Origin: Odiellus spinosus
Taxonomy: Eukaryota > Arthropoda > Arachnida > Opiliones > Phalangiidae
Reading direction: 5' to 3'
Length of the DNA stretch: 64,000 bases
Assembly (NCBI GenBank): GCA_963920705.1
Contig: OY987233.1
Span: 10,341,459 to 10,405,458, forward strand
The position numbers and the translations under genes were made by a program. The notes under the pieces are model-generated. The model did no database searches, was not told the origin of the DNA, and worked only from the letters and a program-made list of their open reading frames with translations. Positions 49,232-60,300 of the stretch are shown here, piece by piece; within the stretch, counting starts at the first letter, position 1; each line of letters begins with the position of its first letter.

Positions 49232-52200
49232 TTAATGCTCGCTATCACTAATTTCCATTGTACCGTAAGATCTTTCCGCTTTTTTAACAGCGTGAGGAAT
49301 TCGATCGCTGGTCATTGTATTATAATTACCTAATAATTCTGGACAAGAATGTTGCTGAGATTGTACGCGATCAGCCATCATTAAGAGATCGTAGTTAATT
49401 CGTTCGCTAACTACCGAATCTTGTTTGTATTCGGGATGAGTAGTAACAAAATTACGAATCCAAGTAGCGGTTGTCAAAAGTTCACCTAAAATTTTAAAAA
49501 CCTATCGTTTACTGGATAATATACCCTAACCACAAAGTCGAACTACTCCAATATAATTACTAATAAATTAACCAAATTAACTCCTTTAGAGAGGGGCTTT
49601 TTGAAAAATAAATTAGAATTAATATTTATCTAAAAACATGTTGAACAATTTTATATTAACTTATTTAGCTGTAGACCAAAGTAGATCCAATAAGCAAAGT
49701 GGTTTAAGATCTACAATATATATCTGCTTAGTAAGTTAAAACTGAGTACTACCACATCACATTGAAGATAGAGCAGTCATCCTAAGCTTTGTTCAATTAA
49801 CAGGCAACATATTTCTACTCTTTGGTTCTAGATGGCGCTTTACTACTCTGTCAGCTTGATTTAAGTCAAGAGGGGAAAGTAAAGACACCATCTATAGTCG
49901 ATAAGTGGAAACAATGGAGGCAATCTGGTTAATAAGTTAAACTATAGACTGATTTAACGCATATTCTTATTTTTACAGATAATCTGCTAAACTATAGAGC
50001 CACTTAACGTAATCTAGAAAAAAAAAAATTATTTACCAGCAGCTCTACGTTGAATCAATGAAAGGTACTGTTGAATGGTGCATTGAGTTTCAACATCGAC
50101 TTCCATATTTTGAAGGAAAGTTTTAATAAGTGGAATAAGGCCTGGAAAACTTTTGTCTTTCCCATTAACAATCTCGTTGACAGTCATCTTCTGATATTGA
50201 TACGGTGGACATTGACCACTCACGCATGCAGTGGCTTCTGGAGGTGATTCGCCTGAATGGGTAGACAAATTTGATTGTACCTCAAATCGAAACCAAAATC
50301 TCGGGATATTAATAATTACAAGTCATAATATCAGTTCTGAACCAAAATTTTCCGGTATTTGAAGCGTCACGTTTTTGGGCTTCACGCATATTTTCATCAA
50401 CCTATAATGGATTAAAAAAAGGTCAAAAGGTTGATACTTACGCTGATAGATCATGATAGGTTAAGGGCACAACGAGGTAAATTACATTAATTAGTAACTA
50501 TTAATTAAACCTCTTCTGTAGTGATTAAATTGGTAACTTGGTTAGTACAAAGTTAAGTCTTAGAAATGCAAAAAATGGCGACGGAGATGGAATTTAAACG
50601 AAACTAGAGTTAGTTCATTAGCAGCCAATCAAAACTAGTTAATTTCTCAGATAAGTTAAGAGTAAATGAAATGGGGACAACAAATTTACCTTTGAAATTG
50701 GTATTAGGAAATTCAGCTGATAAGTTAAAATAACCCTGGTCAATAGCACCACAAATACAACGTAGGCAGCATTCTCAAATTCAGTCATTTGAACCTAAAT
50801 TTTATTTTTAAAATTATACTAAATATCAAAAATACCAAATAAAATTACAATCCTACCTCCATTGGTCTAAATTCAACTCTCCATCCGATGCTACTATTTG
50901 GAGGAGGTGGTTTAAAACGCATAGATTGCCAATTGGTCGACTGAAGGTTCTAAAATAACCAATCAGAATTGAGATTACAGTTAAGCTTGCAATAGAAATT
51001 CAAAGAGGAAAAATAGCATAATCGGGTATATGCCTATTTTTTCGTTAAAAGCGATTTAATTATGATAATATTAAAAATGTTAAAATTAACCTCAAAATGA
51101 TCGGTATCGAGATCATCATTCTGATGAATCTTTTCCCTGAAAAGCGAAATTGGATCGCGAATAAATAAATGAGCAACGTGTTGAGCCAATAAATGATCGA
51201 TTCCTAGAATCATAAACATATTCCATTAACTATAAACTTAAAAAAATACAGCGAAAGTGTAAAGATACGATAAATCACCTGATTTGATTAAGCGCTCGTA
51301 TATATCTTTGTCATAAACTAAGTCAATATCGCAAAAATGTTCACCGGCTGGTGATAAGTAACAGTCGATGGTATCGTATCTAGATTTGTTTATTCGAAAC
51401 TTGTTCTCGCTTAAAGGCTAAAAATAAAAAGTGAAGGTTAATAATTGTATCTATTTTATTGCGAAAGATTAAATTTTTAACGTTAGTAAATTAGATAAGA
51501 TAAATTAAATTCCTCAAGAACTATCAAAATAAGATGAATTGGCATTAATAGGAGCTTGCAGGAAAAATTGAAAGCCCTATTCTGTTGATAAAACATTTAT
51601 ACAGTAATAAAAAGGTCCATTCCTCCTTTTAAATATTTTTAATCCGCTTAATTACTTTGAAATTAAGGTTTAAAGTCAGCGTTTTACCCCTACCCTTTAA
51701 ATCGTCCACCATTTTATTCCAGGTAGAAAAGGGGACACCAGCCAATCAGAATTTATCTTTGGAAAAAACTTATTACATGTTTTGTAAGATGGCGCCATGG
51801 TCTCCAACTGGGTTCCGAAAAAACATACTTTTACTCAATTGATATCGATTTTTACGGGAAATGTGGTGCTACCTTTTGGGGTCTTGCCACTATTATACAT
51901 ACAATTGGAATAAATAGACTAGATTTGATTGGCTCTTTATCCCCTTCTCTACGAGTAGGATTCAAAATGGGGGTCCACCTGTAAGTTCGAAATTTAGAAG
52001 TACTTATTTAAATACAGTTTTTTCGCTATTTAAATATTTAAGATATTTTATTTTTTGTACTAAATAAAGTATTTAATGGTCTAAGAAATCGAGAAATTAA
52101 GTTATCACATATTACACACGATTTCTTTCAGTCTCCCTTTAAATAGGTCGAGGGATAAAACGTCAACTTTAAAACATAATTATACTGTAATTATGTTTAG

Positions 52201-54166
52201 TAAAAAATGTTTAAACGGACTAAGGGCCTTCTTTTATAAATAAAATACTGTTTTATAAACAAAATAGTGTTTTCAGTTTTTTTCTTTAGGCTCCCTTAAA
52301 ATAAGCCTAATTTATTAGAAAAAATATTTTTAACTTAAAAAGGATTTAAATTATATTACTTTAAGACCCTTTTCTTCATCAGTACGATCATCCATCGCTG
52401 CAGCAATAACACTCCATCGGCAATCTAAATCCGATAAGAGACCTCTATGTATAGGAGAGGCAGCGCTTAAGGCCATCTTCAAAATATGAAAAAAATAGAA
52501 AATCAAGAGCGATTATCAAAAATAATATATTGAAAACTTTGATTTTTTTACCAAAATTGGGCACAATGGGGTTAACTGATCGTAAAGCACTCGAGCTTCG
52601 TTGATGTTGCAAGCTTGAAAAGTAACTTGCAAACAAGAACAACCCATGCCAAAGACCATGGCATCCATATAAATGTGATCGGGAAGGTTTGGCGCGATGA
52701 CGCCATCTTCTTTTAAGGCAGGAAACTTTTCGATAAATGGAGACGGAGTTTTTAAATCCTTAAAAACTAATTAATTCGATAGTTAACAGTTTTTTTCAGC
52801 TTTCTTAAAATCAAATCTTGTTATATACCTGGAATGTTTATAGAAACTTTCTTTTTTCGACGTTCTAAAATATTCCTGGTTAAAGTTCTGACATTGACGG
52901 ATGGAAAATAATACGCAGATAAGATCAGGTTTCAAACGTTTAAATTGTCTAGGCTCTACGCAGACAGTACAGGGGGGGTCGTATAATTAAATTTTGCAGC
53001 TCATATTTCAACTTAAGCTGCTAAAGTTTTATTTCCAACTAAGCAAGTTCAATTAAACAATTTAACTGTACAAACCCCTTTGTATTAACTTAAATGTAAA
53101 GAGTACCTAAAACGCGGATGCCATTGGTTGATAACGATGTCAGGAATGAAAAATGATTCGCTTATTGTACTATTTTCACCTCCTGCCAACATGGGTGGAT
53201 CAGTAAAAATATCGCAACCTAGTCTTGGACATGAGAAAACTAATTAACATATTTCTTTGATAAGAAGCGTGAAATGATCAAATATCTCAGCTTTAATTAT
53301 CCTTATCTTTGCAAAAGAAGCATTTTTTAAATCTATGCTAAGTCTTATTTCAAAAACATTATAGATAAAGAGCTAAATATAAAAGTTTAATCTAAAAATA
53401 TTTTTCTAATACCTCGGAAAACTGGTTAAACACAGCAAGGATTCTCCTTCTCCAAGAAATTCCTTCACTTCTTCTCGTCTTTGTTTAAAATGAAGACACC
53501 AATCATAACAATAAAAATATTTACGCCTCATTAAGATTTACTGAACTTTAAAATTAATTTACAATTAAAAACATAAAGTCGCGACTAACTCCAACCTCGT
53601 CACTTACCTACCTTGCCCTCATATTGGCCTCCACTATATTAAAATGAGAAGTTAAACCTCCGTACGGTTTACCGGGAGTTCCTTCAATCATGTATGACCC
53701 ATATTCGGGTCGCCATAAGGATTTAACATCACTACAAGAACATTTTTTATTCTTTCAAAATACTAAAACAACTTTTTCGGGGGCCCACTTTAAAAAGTAA
53801 AATAATACTCACTCTGGGTTCTCTTCTTCTTTTTGCATTAACTTTGGTAAAATAGATTCAACGCAGATCTTTACTCTGGCAGATTTAGCTTCGTGATCAA
53901 ATTTCACAATCATGTACTCTACCTTTGAGAAAAGTATAAGATTTAAAAGATATTGTTTGGTTTGAACACGAAATAAAACTGTTACGTGGTAGAAAAGTAA
54001 AAAAATAAGTTCTTACCTCATCACCCCATTTTAGACAATCACCCTGCCGATCTTTAAGATTATGATAAATGTTAATAAACTGCGTTATACCATGTTTTCG
54101 GACATGGTCAGCAAGAGCTTTAGTTTCTTCCCAGTTTAAAGGTTCTCCTTTCGAAAGTAAACCCAT
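49232..54166 (-). CDS. GCLC: Glutamate-cysteine ligase catalytic subunit (15 exons, complete)
   Basis: Catalyses ATP-dependent joining of glutamate and cysteine, the rate-limiting first step of glutathione synthesis in the cytosol. Exons, 5' to 3': 54166-54017, 53922-53813, 53731-53612, 53478-53413, 53223-53107, 52887-52829, 52766-52552, 52476-52360, 51417-51279, 51203-51091, 50949-50857, 50794-50690, 50401-50320, 50252-50037, 49485-49232. All phases agree and sum to 652 codons (651 aa; human is 637). Family landmarks in order: [16 protein letters not shown] at the N terminus (ATG chosen at 54166), [149 protein letters not shown]. Human Cys248-Cys249 (GMGNCC) reads GMGCSC here. Introns are mostly 50-200 bp, the longest 0.94 kb. 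The 67-nt intron at 50253-50319 is needed to keep frame. A modifier subunit is not in the window. Confidence 0.97.
51418..52359 (-). other. Longest GCLC intron (942 bp)
   Basis: Lies between exons 8 and 9. AT-rich, no family A-G copy seen, no open frame of note. All other GCLC introns are shorter than 560 bp. Confidence 0.8.
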
Positions 54167-55422
54167 GAATAATTCGAGCAAGAACTGTTTTATATTACGC
54201 GGGTTTTAAATGATATCCCTGGATTTTTTATAAAATATAACGTTTATAAAAGATGGAACTAGTAAGGCACACTAGTTTTTGACCATGATAAATCCACGCA
54301 CACTTCAAATTTCCCCTACAAGTTACAAACAGTAAAAGAAATAGAGTCAACAGAACAGACGAACCGTACAGGTGTGGAGCCTTGGCCTAAATAAGGTGAA
54401 ACTGGGAAAGTATCGACGAAAGGGAACTTAGCAAAACAATGCACGTGTTTCGATCAACGGCTTCAGATGAAATGTAAACTATCCTTTAGGACCTTGTGTT
54501 TATCTAAATTCTTGCGCGAATTAACGAAACCGCGTTCAGTTTATCTACTCATTTTTCCGATTACGCAACAACGCTCATCGACCTACATAAAAACCTTGGA
54601 CTTTACACCACGTGGTTTTGGATCCGGTGTTAACGAGATGGCGCGATAGTGTTCAAAATTGAGCGGGAATTTTTTTCCTTGCAACAACCACCATTTTATA
54701 CAAAAACACGCAAAACTTTAGAGCTTTTGGTTGTTGCCAAACAATTTGCAGGAATTGATATGGAATTTTACGTTAAGTTGTTTCTACTACTCCCAGGGGC
54801 CGGAGCAACCCATAACACAGTGCTTGCTCCGGGAGTTGTTCGCGTACGCCCGTGGCATCATGACCCCCAAAGTATTCAAAATTTCGGCGGGAAAATTTTA
54901 AGTTTCCGTTGCGGGTTACATAGTTTAGGTTATTTTAAGTTTTGATGGAAGGAAACATTTTGTGTTCACGCAAAAAGATCCAAAATAAGTCTACACTTGC
55001 CTCTAACTTGTATCTCATACTGTTTCTACAAAAAGAGGGAAACCGCGAATCTAACCGATGGCTCAAAGTGTGTGCTATACCGATTTGCTCTAAGGTGAAA
55101 AACAGAAACAAAGGTCAAACCGAATATAATCTCAATATTGTCGAAATCTTCTTATCGCTAATGGATTCGTGTCGTTTTTATAGCTTCCGTCTTCAAGGGC
55201 TAAATGTTATTTGGTTAGTAGGAGGTGTTCTGTTTGCCAAGCCCTCGAACCATAATGTGTCTTTCGAAAGAAGCCATCAACGCTACTTTTATCGCAATTT
55301 TCTCTGTATTTTACGTAATCCAAAGACAAACTCTACTCTACTTTATGACTGATGTAATTAAAAGTCATATACAACCCAAGAACGATCGTGGCGAGTTTGG
55401 TTTCTTGTTAAAGTAGTTAGAA
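54167..55422. other. Divergent intergenic spacer between GCLC and the GPCR
   Basis: About 1.25 kb between the GCLC start codon (minus) and the receptor start codon (plus). It must hold the GCLC promoter and probably the receptor 5' UTR. An E-box CACGTG is at about 54442 and a GAGTCA (AP-1-like) half-site at about 54345; no full antioxidant response element TGACnnnGC was seen. The right part (about 54650-55350) is less AT-rich than the flanks and contains two overlapping open frames, of about 98 and 135 codons, with no recognisable domain. I take these as chance or UTR rather than genes. Confidence 0.4.
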
Positions 55423-56469
55423 ATGGGTGACTGGAATGTCGGGAAAACTGCAGTTCTTCTTATAATGGTCATAGTTATTACCATTTCCCTGCTAGGCAAC
55501 GGTTTCCTATTCTTCATGATAATAAGAAGCCCTGTCCTTAGAACTAAACCTTCCAACGCGTTCGTTCTTAGCATCTTCTTTGCGGGATTAGTGTCATCAA
55601 TGACGATAATGCCGCTAGCGTTGGCCAATTACCTCGAACAAGGTCAAGTTCTTGAAAGATGTTGCGAAATCGTCGGTTTCTGCAACTCGTTTCTGATCTT
55701 CTCCAATGTTTTCCAACTCTTACTGGTCACAGTGGACCGCTACTTCGCCATAGTCCACCCGATGACTCACTCGGCCCGCTTGAACCTGGGCAAGAGTTTA
55801 ATCACCATCGTCATAGCTTGGAGCTTCGCTATCATCTTAGCTGGTTTGCCTTTCGTCGGTTGTAATACTCGTTTCGACTATGACGCCTCCAGAGCCCAAT
55901 GCGGTTACTTGGTGTCCAATCGCGAGGGAAAAGAATACGCTATGACGATCTTGCTTCTGGTCTACGCGATACCGTTTTTTTCGACCATGATTATCTACTC
56001 TTTTATCTTCCACGAAGCCAGAGCCGTGCGGACTCAAATACGGCCCTCCTACGCGCTGTCCACCATATCAGGCGCTTCGTCGATCGGTTCCAGCTCGGAC
56101 ATTCAACCACCCCCGAGAGATCCTAACCCAAATAAAATTTCTAAAGCCACGAAAATCTTGACTCTTCTCTCTCTCCACTATTTGATTTGCTACATGCCAG
56201 ACGCGGTAGTTCAAACCATTACCTTATGGGACAAGAGTGAAACGGCTCGCACGACGACGAATCATTGGACACTTTGGCTTAACTACACCAGTTTCACTAC
56301 CCAGCCCTTATTGTACGGAGTTTTGGATAGAAGTATCAGAAAAGAATTGGCCCGCGTATTTCGGTGCCGAAAAAGAAAACAAAGCTCAATTAGCCACGAG
56401 TTTCGCAACTTGGATTTTCATACCGCACCTACTGATTTTGCACAGTTTCTAAGAGATACTGAAGGATGA
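55423..56469 (+). CDS. Rhodopsin-family (class A) orphan GPCR, single exon
   Basis: A 348-aa seven-helix receptor in one uninterrupted exon. The start is fixed by an in-frame TAG 9 nt upstream of the ATG. Only about eight residues precede helix 1 (about 9-34, GNG with Asn26). Helix 2 is about 45-68, helix 3 about 83-107 with DRY at 105-107, helix 4 about 125-145 (Trp133), helix 5 about 173-197 (Pro184), helix 6 about 243-266 (CYMP at 256-259), helix 7 about 282-300. The Cys pair expected between helix 3 and loop 2 is available (Cys80/81 and Cys160). Loop 3 is short and Ser/Pro-rich (210-238), and an RCRKRK stretch follows helix 8. Unusual positions: Gly55 where class A receptors have Asp2.50, Asn95 at 3.39, Tyr257 instead of the toggle Trp6.48, and Gln294-Pro295-x-x-Tyr298 instead of NPxxY. 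It may couple to G proteins through the intact DRY, but ligand and subfamily are unknown; no close relative is named with confidence. Confidence 0.92.
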   Translation: MGDWNVGKTAVLLIMVIVITISLLGNGFLFFMIIRSPVLRTKPSNAFVLSIFFAGLVSSMTIMPLALANYLEQGQVLERCCEIVGFCNSFLIFSNVFQLLLVTVDRYFAIVHPMTHSARLNLGKSLITIVIAWSFAIILAGLPFVGCNTRFDYDASRAQCGYLVSNREGKEYAMTILLLVYAIPFFSTMIIYSFIFHEARAVRTQIRPSYALSTISGASSIGSSSDIQPPPRDPNPNKISKATKILTLLSLHYLICYMPDAVVQTITLWDKSETARTTTNHWTLWLNYTSFTTQPLLYGVLDRSIRKELARVFRCRKRKQSSISHEFRNLDFHTAPTDFAQFLRDTEG

Positions 56470-56720
56470 ACTAATCAAAAGTTTATAAGAATCGCTAGAA
56501 GTTTCACTGACCTAACACCATTAATGGTAAAATAGTTTAAAGGTCACAAAACCAGTTTAAAACTAATATATCCACATTTTTTCAAGGTCATGTCATGTGT
56601 TTAAAAATAAATTTCCCTTTCGCTAATGGTAACTAAAAACTGGGTAAATTTTGAAGGTCACGTATTTGAAAATGAGGATGTTTCCAAACGAATTGTTTTG
56701 GCTTTAAATATTGCTCCAGA

Positions 56721-57041
56721 TTTAAAGGGACTACCCGCTATATTTAGAGACCCTTTAAAGTCGCCTTCTTTTTTCGTTTAGCAGACGACGTTGGCCATAA
56801 CTTATACTGTCAAAGCTAGACAGTGTGCATAAAGATGTTTTTAAGGGGCAAATTCTAAAGCAGATAGGGCCTTTAAAGGGACTATCTGCGATTTTCAAAT
56901 CCCCTTTAAAGTTGCCTTCTTTTCTAGCTTAGCAGACGACGTTGTACAATTTAAATTGTACAGTCAAAGCTAGGCTGCGTGCGTAAGGGAGAAGCATTTT
57001 AAAGGGGCAAGTTTCAGAGCAGATAGGGCCTTTAAAGGGAC
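56721..57041. repeat. Two tandem copies of a foldback unit bounded by TTTAAAGGGA
   Basis: The TTTAAAGGGAC boundary recurs at 56721, 56872 and 57031, so two units of about 151 and 159 bp share an end. Each unit has CCTTTAAAG..GCCTTCTTTT, TAGCAGACGACGTTG, GTCAAAGCTAG and closes with AAGCAGATAGGGCC / AGAGCAGATAGGGCC, which pairs with the opening GGGACTATCTGC. It lies between the 3' ends of the GPCR and RXYLT1. Confidence 0.8.
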
Positions 57042-57344
57042 AAAAACCACCATGCTTGAACTTGTATCCTTTAAAAATTGATTCATACTAATAGGAATAT
57101 GCTTAAAATTTACTTATGATGTAACAAAATATGAATAAAATTGTTAACAAGATAATCAATTTATTCCAAAAATTCCTAATAACAAATTTTGATGTAAAAT
57201 CGCTATACAAACTGTTTAAGTTGAGATTTTTCTTTAAATAAACAATATGGCACGTGGGATTTTGGGGATTCTTTCTCTACAAAATAGGACAATCTTTACC
57301 TCGCGCGTATAATTAATAGTCAAATACAAATGCGAAGGGATTTA

Positions 57345-60300
57345 TCATAAATTCCACGACTGGGAATTTGTTTTGGCTGTCCTATTATTAAACAAGTTTT
57401 GTTTAAAAAGGCCAATAATTCGATCCCTCAATAGATTTTTGAAGTCTTCGTACCATCGAACTAACTTAACTCGACGGGCAATTTTATCTTCTTGCGAAAG
57501 AGTTCTCTCTTTTTCGAGAATTTGATAAATTTCTTCCCAATCTTTGACAAAAATTACGGGAGCTCCAAACTCTTTCAAAAGTCTCAAAGGAGCTCGTACG
57601 CTTTCTTTCAAGGCATAACGTTTGCTCTCACTATTACCGCACCTTCCAGGAGTCATTACATCTTCTATAACCGGCACCGAACCTAATGACATGGCTTCAT
57701 AAATTCGATAACACTCGGAATTCATACCCACTGGACTCAAAGTTAAATCACTTAATCGTAGAGTATGGACGTAAGAATCCAAACTATCCTTCGATTCTTG
57801 GGCTTGCCAACTAGTTTTTTCGTTTTGTTTTGCAAAAAAGATGTAAAAATTTTGTTATAACAAGGTTTTACTATAAGTTATTGTAAAAAAGGATCCTGTA
57901 ACTTACTGTTGTCGAACTTTTATATGACAAAAGCTTCCGAGTCCATTCTTTTGAAGAATACCCAAAAGTTTTTCTCTGGAAGATTTTGGGTAAATGGTTC
58001 CCAAAAAATTACAAGTAAAAGGACGAGGCGAATTGATATCCAAGGATTGGGCGTCCATTTTTGGAAAATTGCGATATCTAAACCCCGCAAAATTAGCGAT
58101 AGTAACATTATAAACTTAATTAAAGAATCTCCGATAGAATACTTACGTGGCTACGCCTAAAGGCCACTGATAAAAATATTTGTTGTCCACAAGCGGACTA
58201 TCGTAGACTAGAAACGTGGCATTGGCTAACCCTCCCCTAAGGGTCGAGTACGGAAGAAGCCATTCATTCCTACATTGTTCGCTGCCTAATACCACTAAGG
58301 CAAGGTATTTAAGGCGAGTCAGATGAGGTAGAAAGTCCAGCCACATTTTGGCGAAAGCTATTTTTTCGGAACTCATCCCATTTAATACGAGAATTAAATG
58401 CGTAACATCGGCCGGAGCCTTACTAGGAATAACCCCAGGCCCCGTTCGAAACCTTTAAGATAAAGTTTAACATCTTAAAATAATTTAAATCTCCCACGAG
58501 ACTACAAATTCCATCTCTCACTTGAATTTTATATTATCGATTTTCCTAAAACCATAGCTCCATATACCATCCATTTTTTTCTCTAGCTTTCCATTGAATA
58601 TATGTTCCCACAAATACAAGCCTTAGAAGAGTGCAAAACCAAGTTATTACTTTCCCTTTCCTTATAATTATATTTGCAAACATGTTAACCTATGGCAGCT
58701 TTCCCCCAAATTTCCACAGTAACCTCCTTGGATGCGTCACCTTCGTGACTTTCCTCGTTATTCTTGCCATGGTGAAAATTTTTACCAAAGTCTAAACTTT
58801 TATTGCTCCACCACTTAGGTAAAAACTTGGATTGAGGTTCAACGGCAGTGTTTCCCTTTTTAATTTGATTTTCAATTTGTAATTCTTCTCCCCAAGGATT
58901 CCAATCTTCTTCATCTATCACAGTAACCAATTAAGACATATGAATCTAATCTACTCAAAGAATTGTATAAAAGAACAAAGAAAACCCAAGAAGTAAACTC
59001 ATTTTAAATCAAAATAAGCGCTGCAGATGAATCTTAACGCGATAGGATCATGGTAAGAAATTAGGAATGATTTCAAATGATAAGAGAATGACAAATAGGC
59101 TTAGCAATCAGATTCATATCCAGTGGTGGGCAAAACGCGAATGACCTTCGCGGTGCGAGTGATTTTCTCTCATTCCCTCTTACCCACTCCGAGAATGACG
59201 AAAGAGATTGGAGAAATTGGATTTTTCTTTCCCCTAAAACGAATTTTCATATCATAGAATGAAACGCGGGAGTCCCCCCAAAAAAATTTTTTCTTCTCGA
59301 ATCATTATTTTCTCTCCCCCAAAAACCGTTCCCCCTTCGGGAGTGAAAAAATCACTCTCCAGCATTTTCACTCTCCGAGGGCTCCATTTTGAGAGTGGGA
59401 ATGATCTCCAATGAGAAAGACATTCTCATTCGCGTTCTGGAGATGCACCGCCTATCCACGCTAGATGGCAGCTGTGTGTAGTTTTTAGATCCTCTACAAC
59501 TCTTCGGTTCAAGAATACTTTGCAGCAACTTCTTTTTCTATATGTTATTGAACATTGTATATCAAACCGCCTCAGCTTTAATCATTTTGAAAACTTTCCT
59601 TGAACCATAACATTTCTTATCAACAGGCGTTAGCGTAATTGTAAAGTTTGACAAGGTTGGATACACAATGTTAAATCTCCCAGAGAAAAAAATAGTCTGT
59701 GCAAACTTTTCTTGAACGTGAGTATAGATAATTTTAGAAATGGCTTTTAGGGGATATTCCTTCAGAAAATATGCAAATTAATTTATAACGTACATAAATA
59801 TAATAAAATTTTATTGGTATCCGTACATATATGTATCAGTTGTATTAGTATTAATACTTAATATCATTGCATATATGTATCAGTTGTATTAGTATTAATA
59901 CTTAATATCATTGCATATATGTATCAGTTGTATTAGTATTAATACTTAATATCATTGCATATATGTATCAGTTGTATTAGTATTAATACTTAATATCATT
60001 GCATATATGTATCAGTTGTATTAGTATTAATACTTAATATCATTGCATATATGTATCAGTTGTATTAGTATTAATACTTAATATCATTGCATATATGTAA
60101 CACTTGTATTAAAATTAATACTTAATATTATTACATATATGTAACACTTGTATTAAAATTAATACTTAATATCATTACATATATGAAAACAAATATCATT
60201 AATATATGTAAACAAATATAATTAATATCATTACATATGTATGAACAAATATAATTAATATCATTAACTTTGAAAATACCATTTGTGGGAGCCGCGCTCG

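Noticed and set aside
50253-50319. Apparent frameshift and in-frame stop (50309-50311) in the GCLC C-terminal coding region
   Set aside because: Phases of the flanking frames differ by one base. A 67-nt intron (GTAATT donor, pyrimidine-rich acceptor ending CATTCAG) restores frame exactly and leaves conserved flanking motifs intact, so the gene is whole.
50300-50319. A 20-nt GT..AG stretch as a tiny intron in GCLC
   Set aside because: It does not restore the reading frame and is too short for a spliceosomal intron.
52829-52887. Joining the GCLC 59-nt exon to the next exon at the nearer AAG acceptor (52758)
   Set aside because: That gives the wrong phase; the acceptor ending at 52767 gives [11 protein letters not shown], which matches the family.
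54945-55352. 135-codon frame as a gene
   Set aside because: No recognisable motif and overlapping another frame; kept only as an observation.
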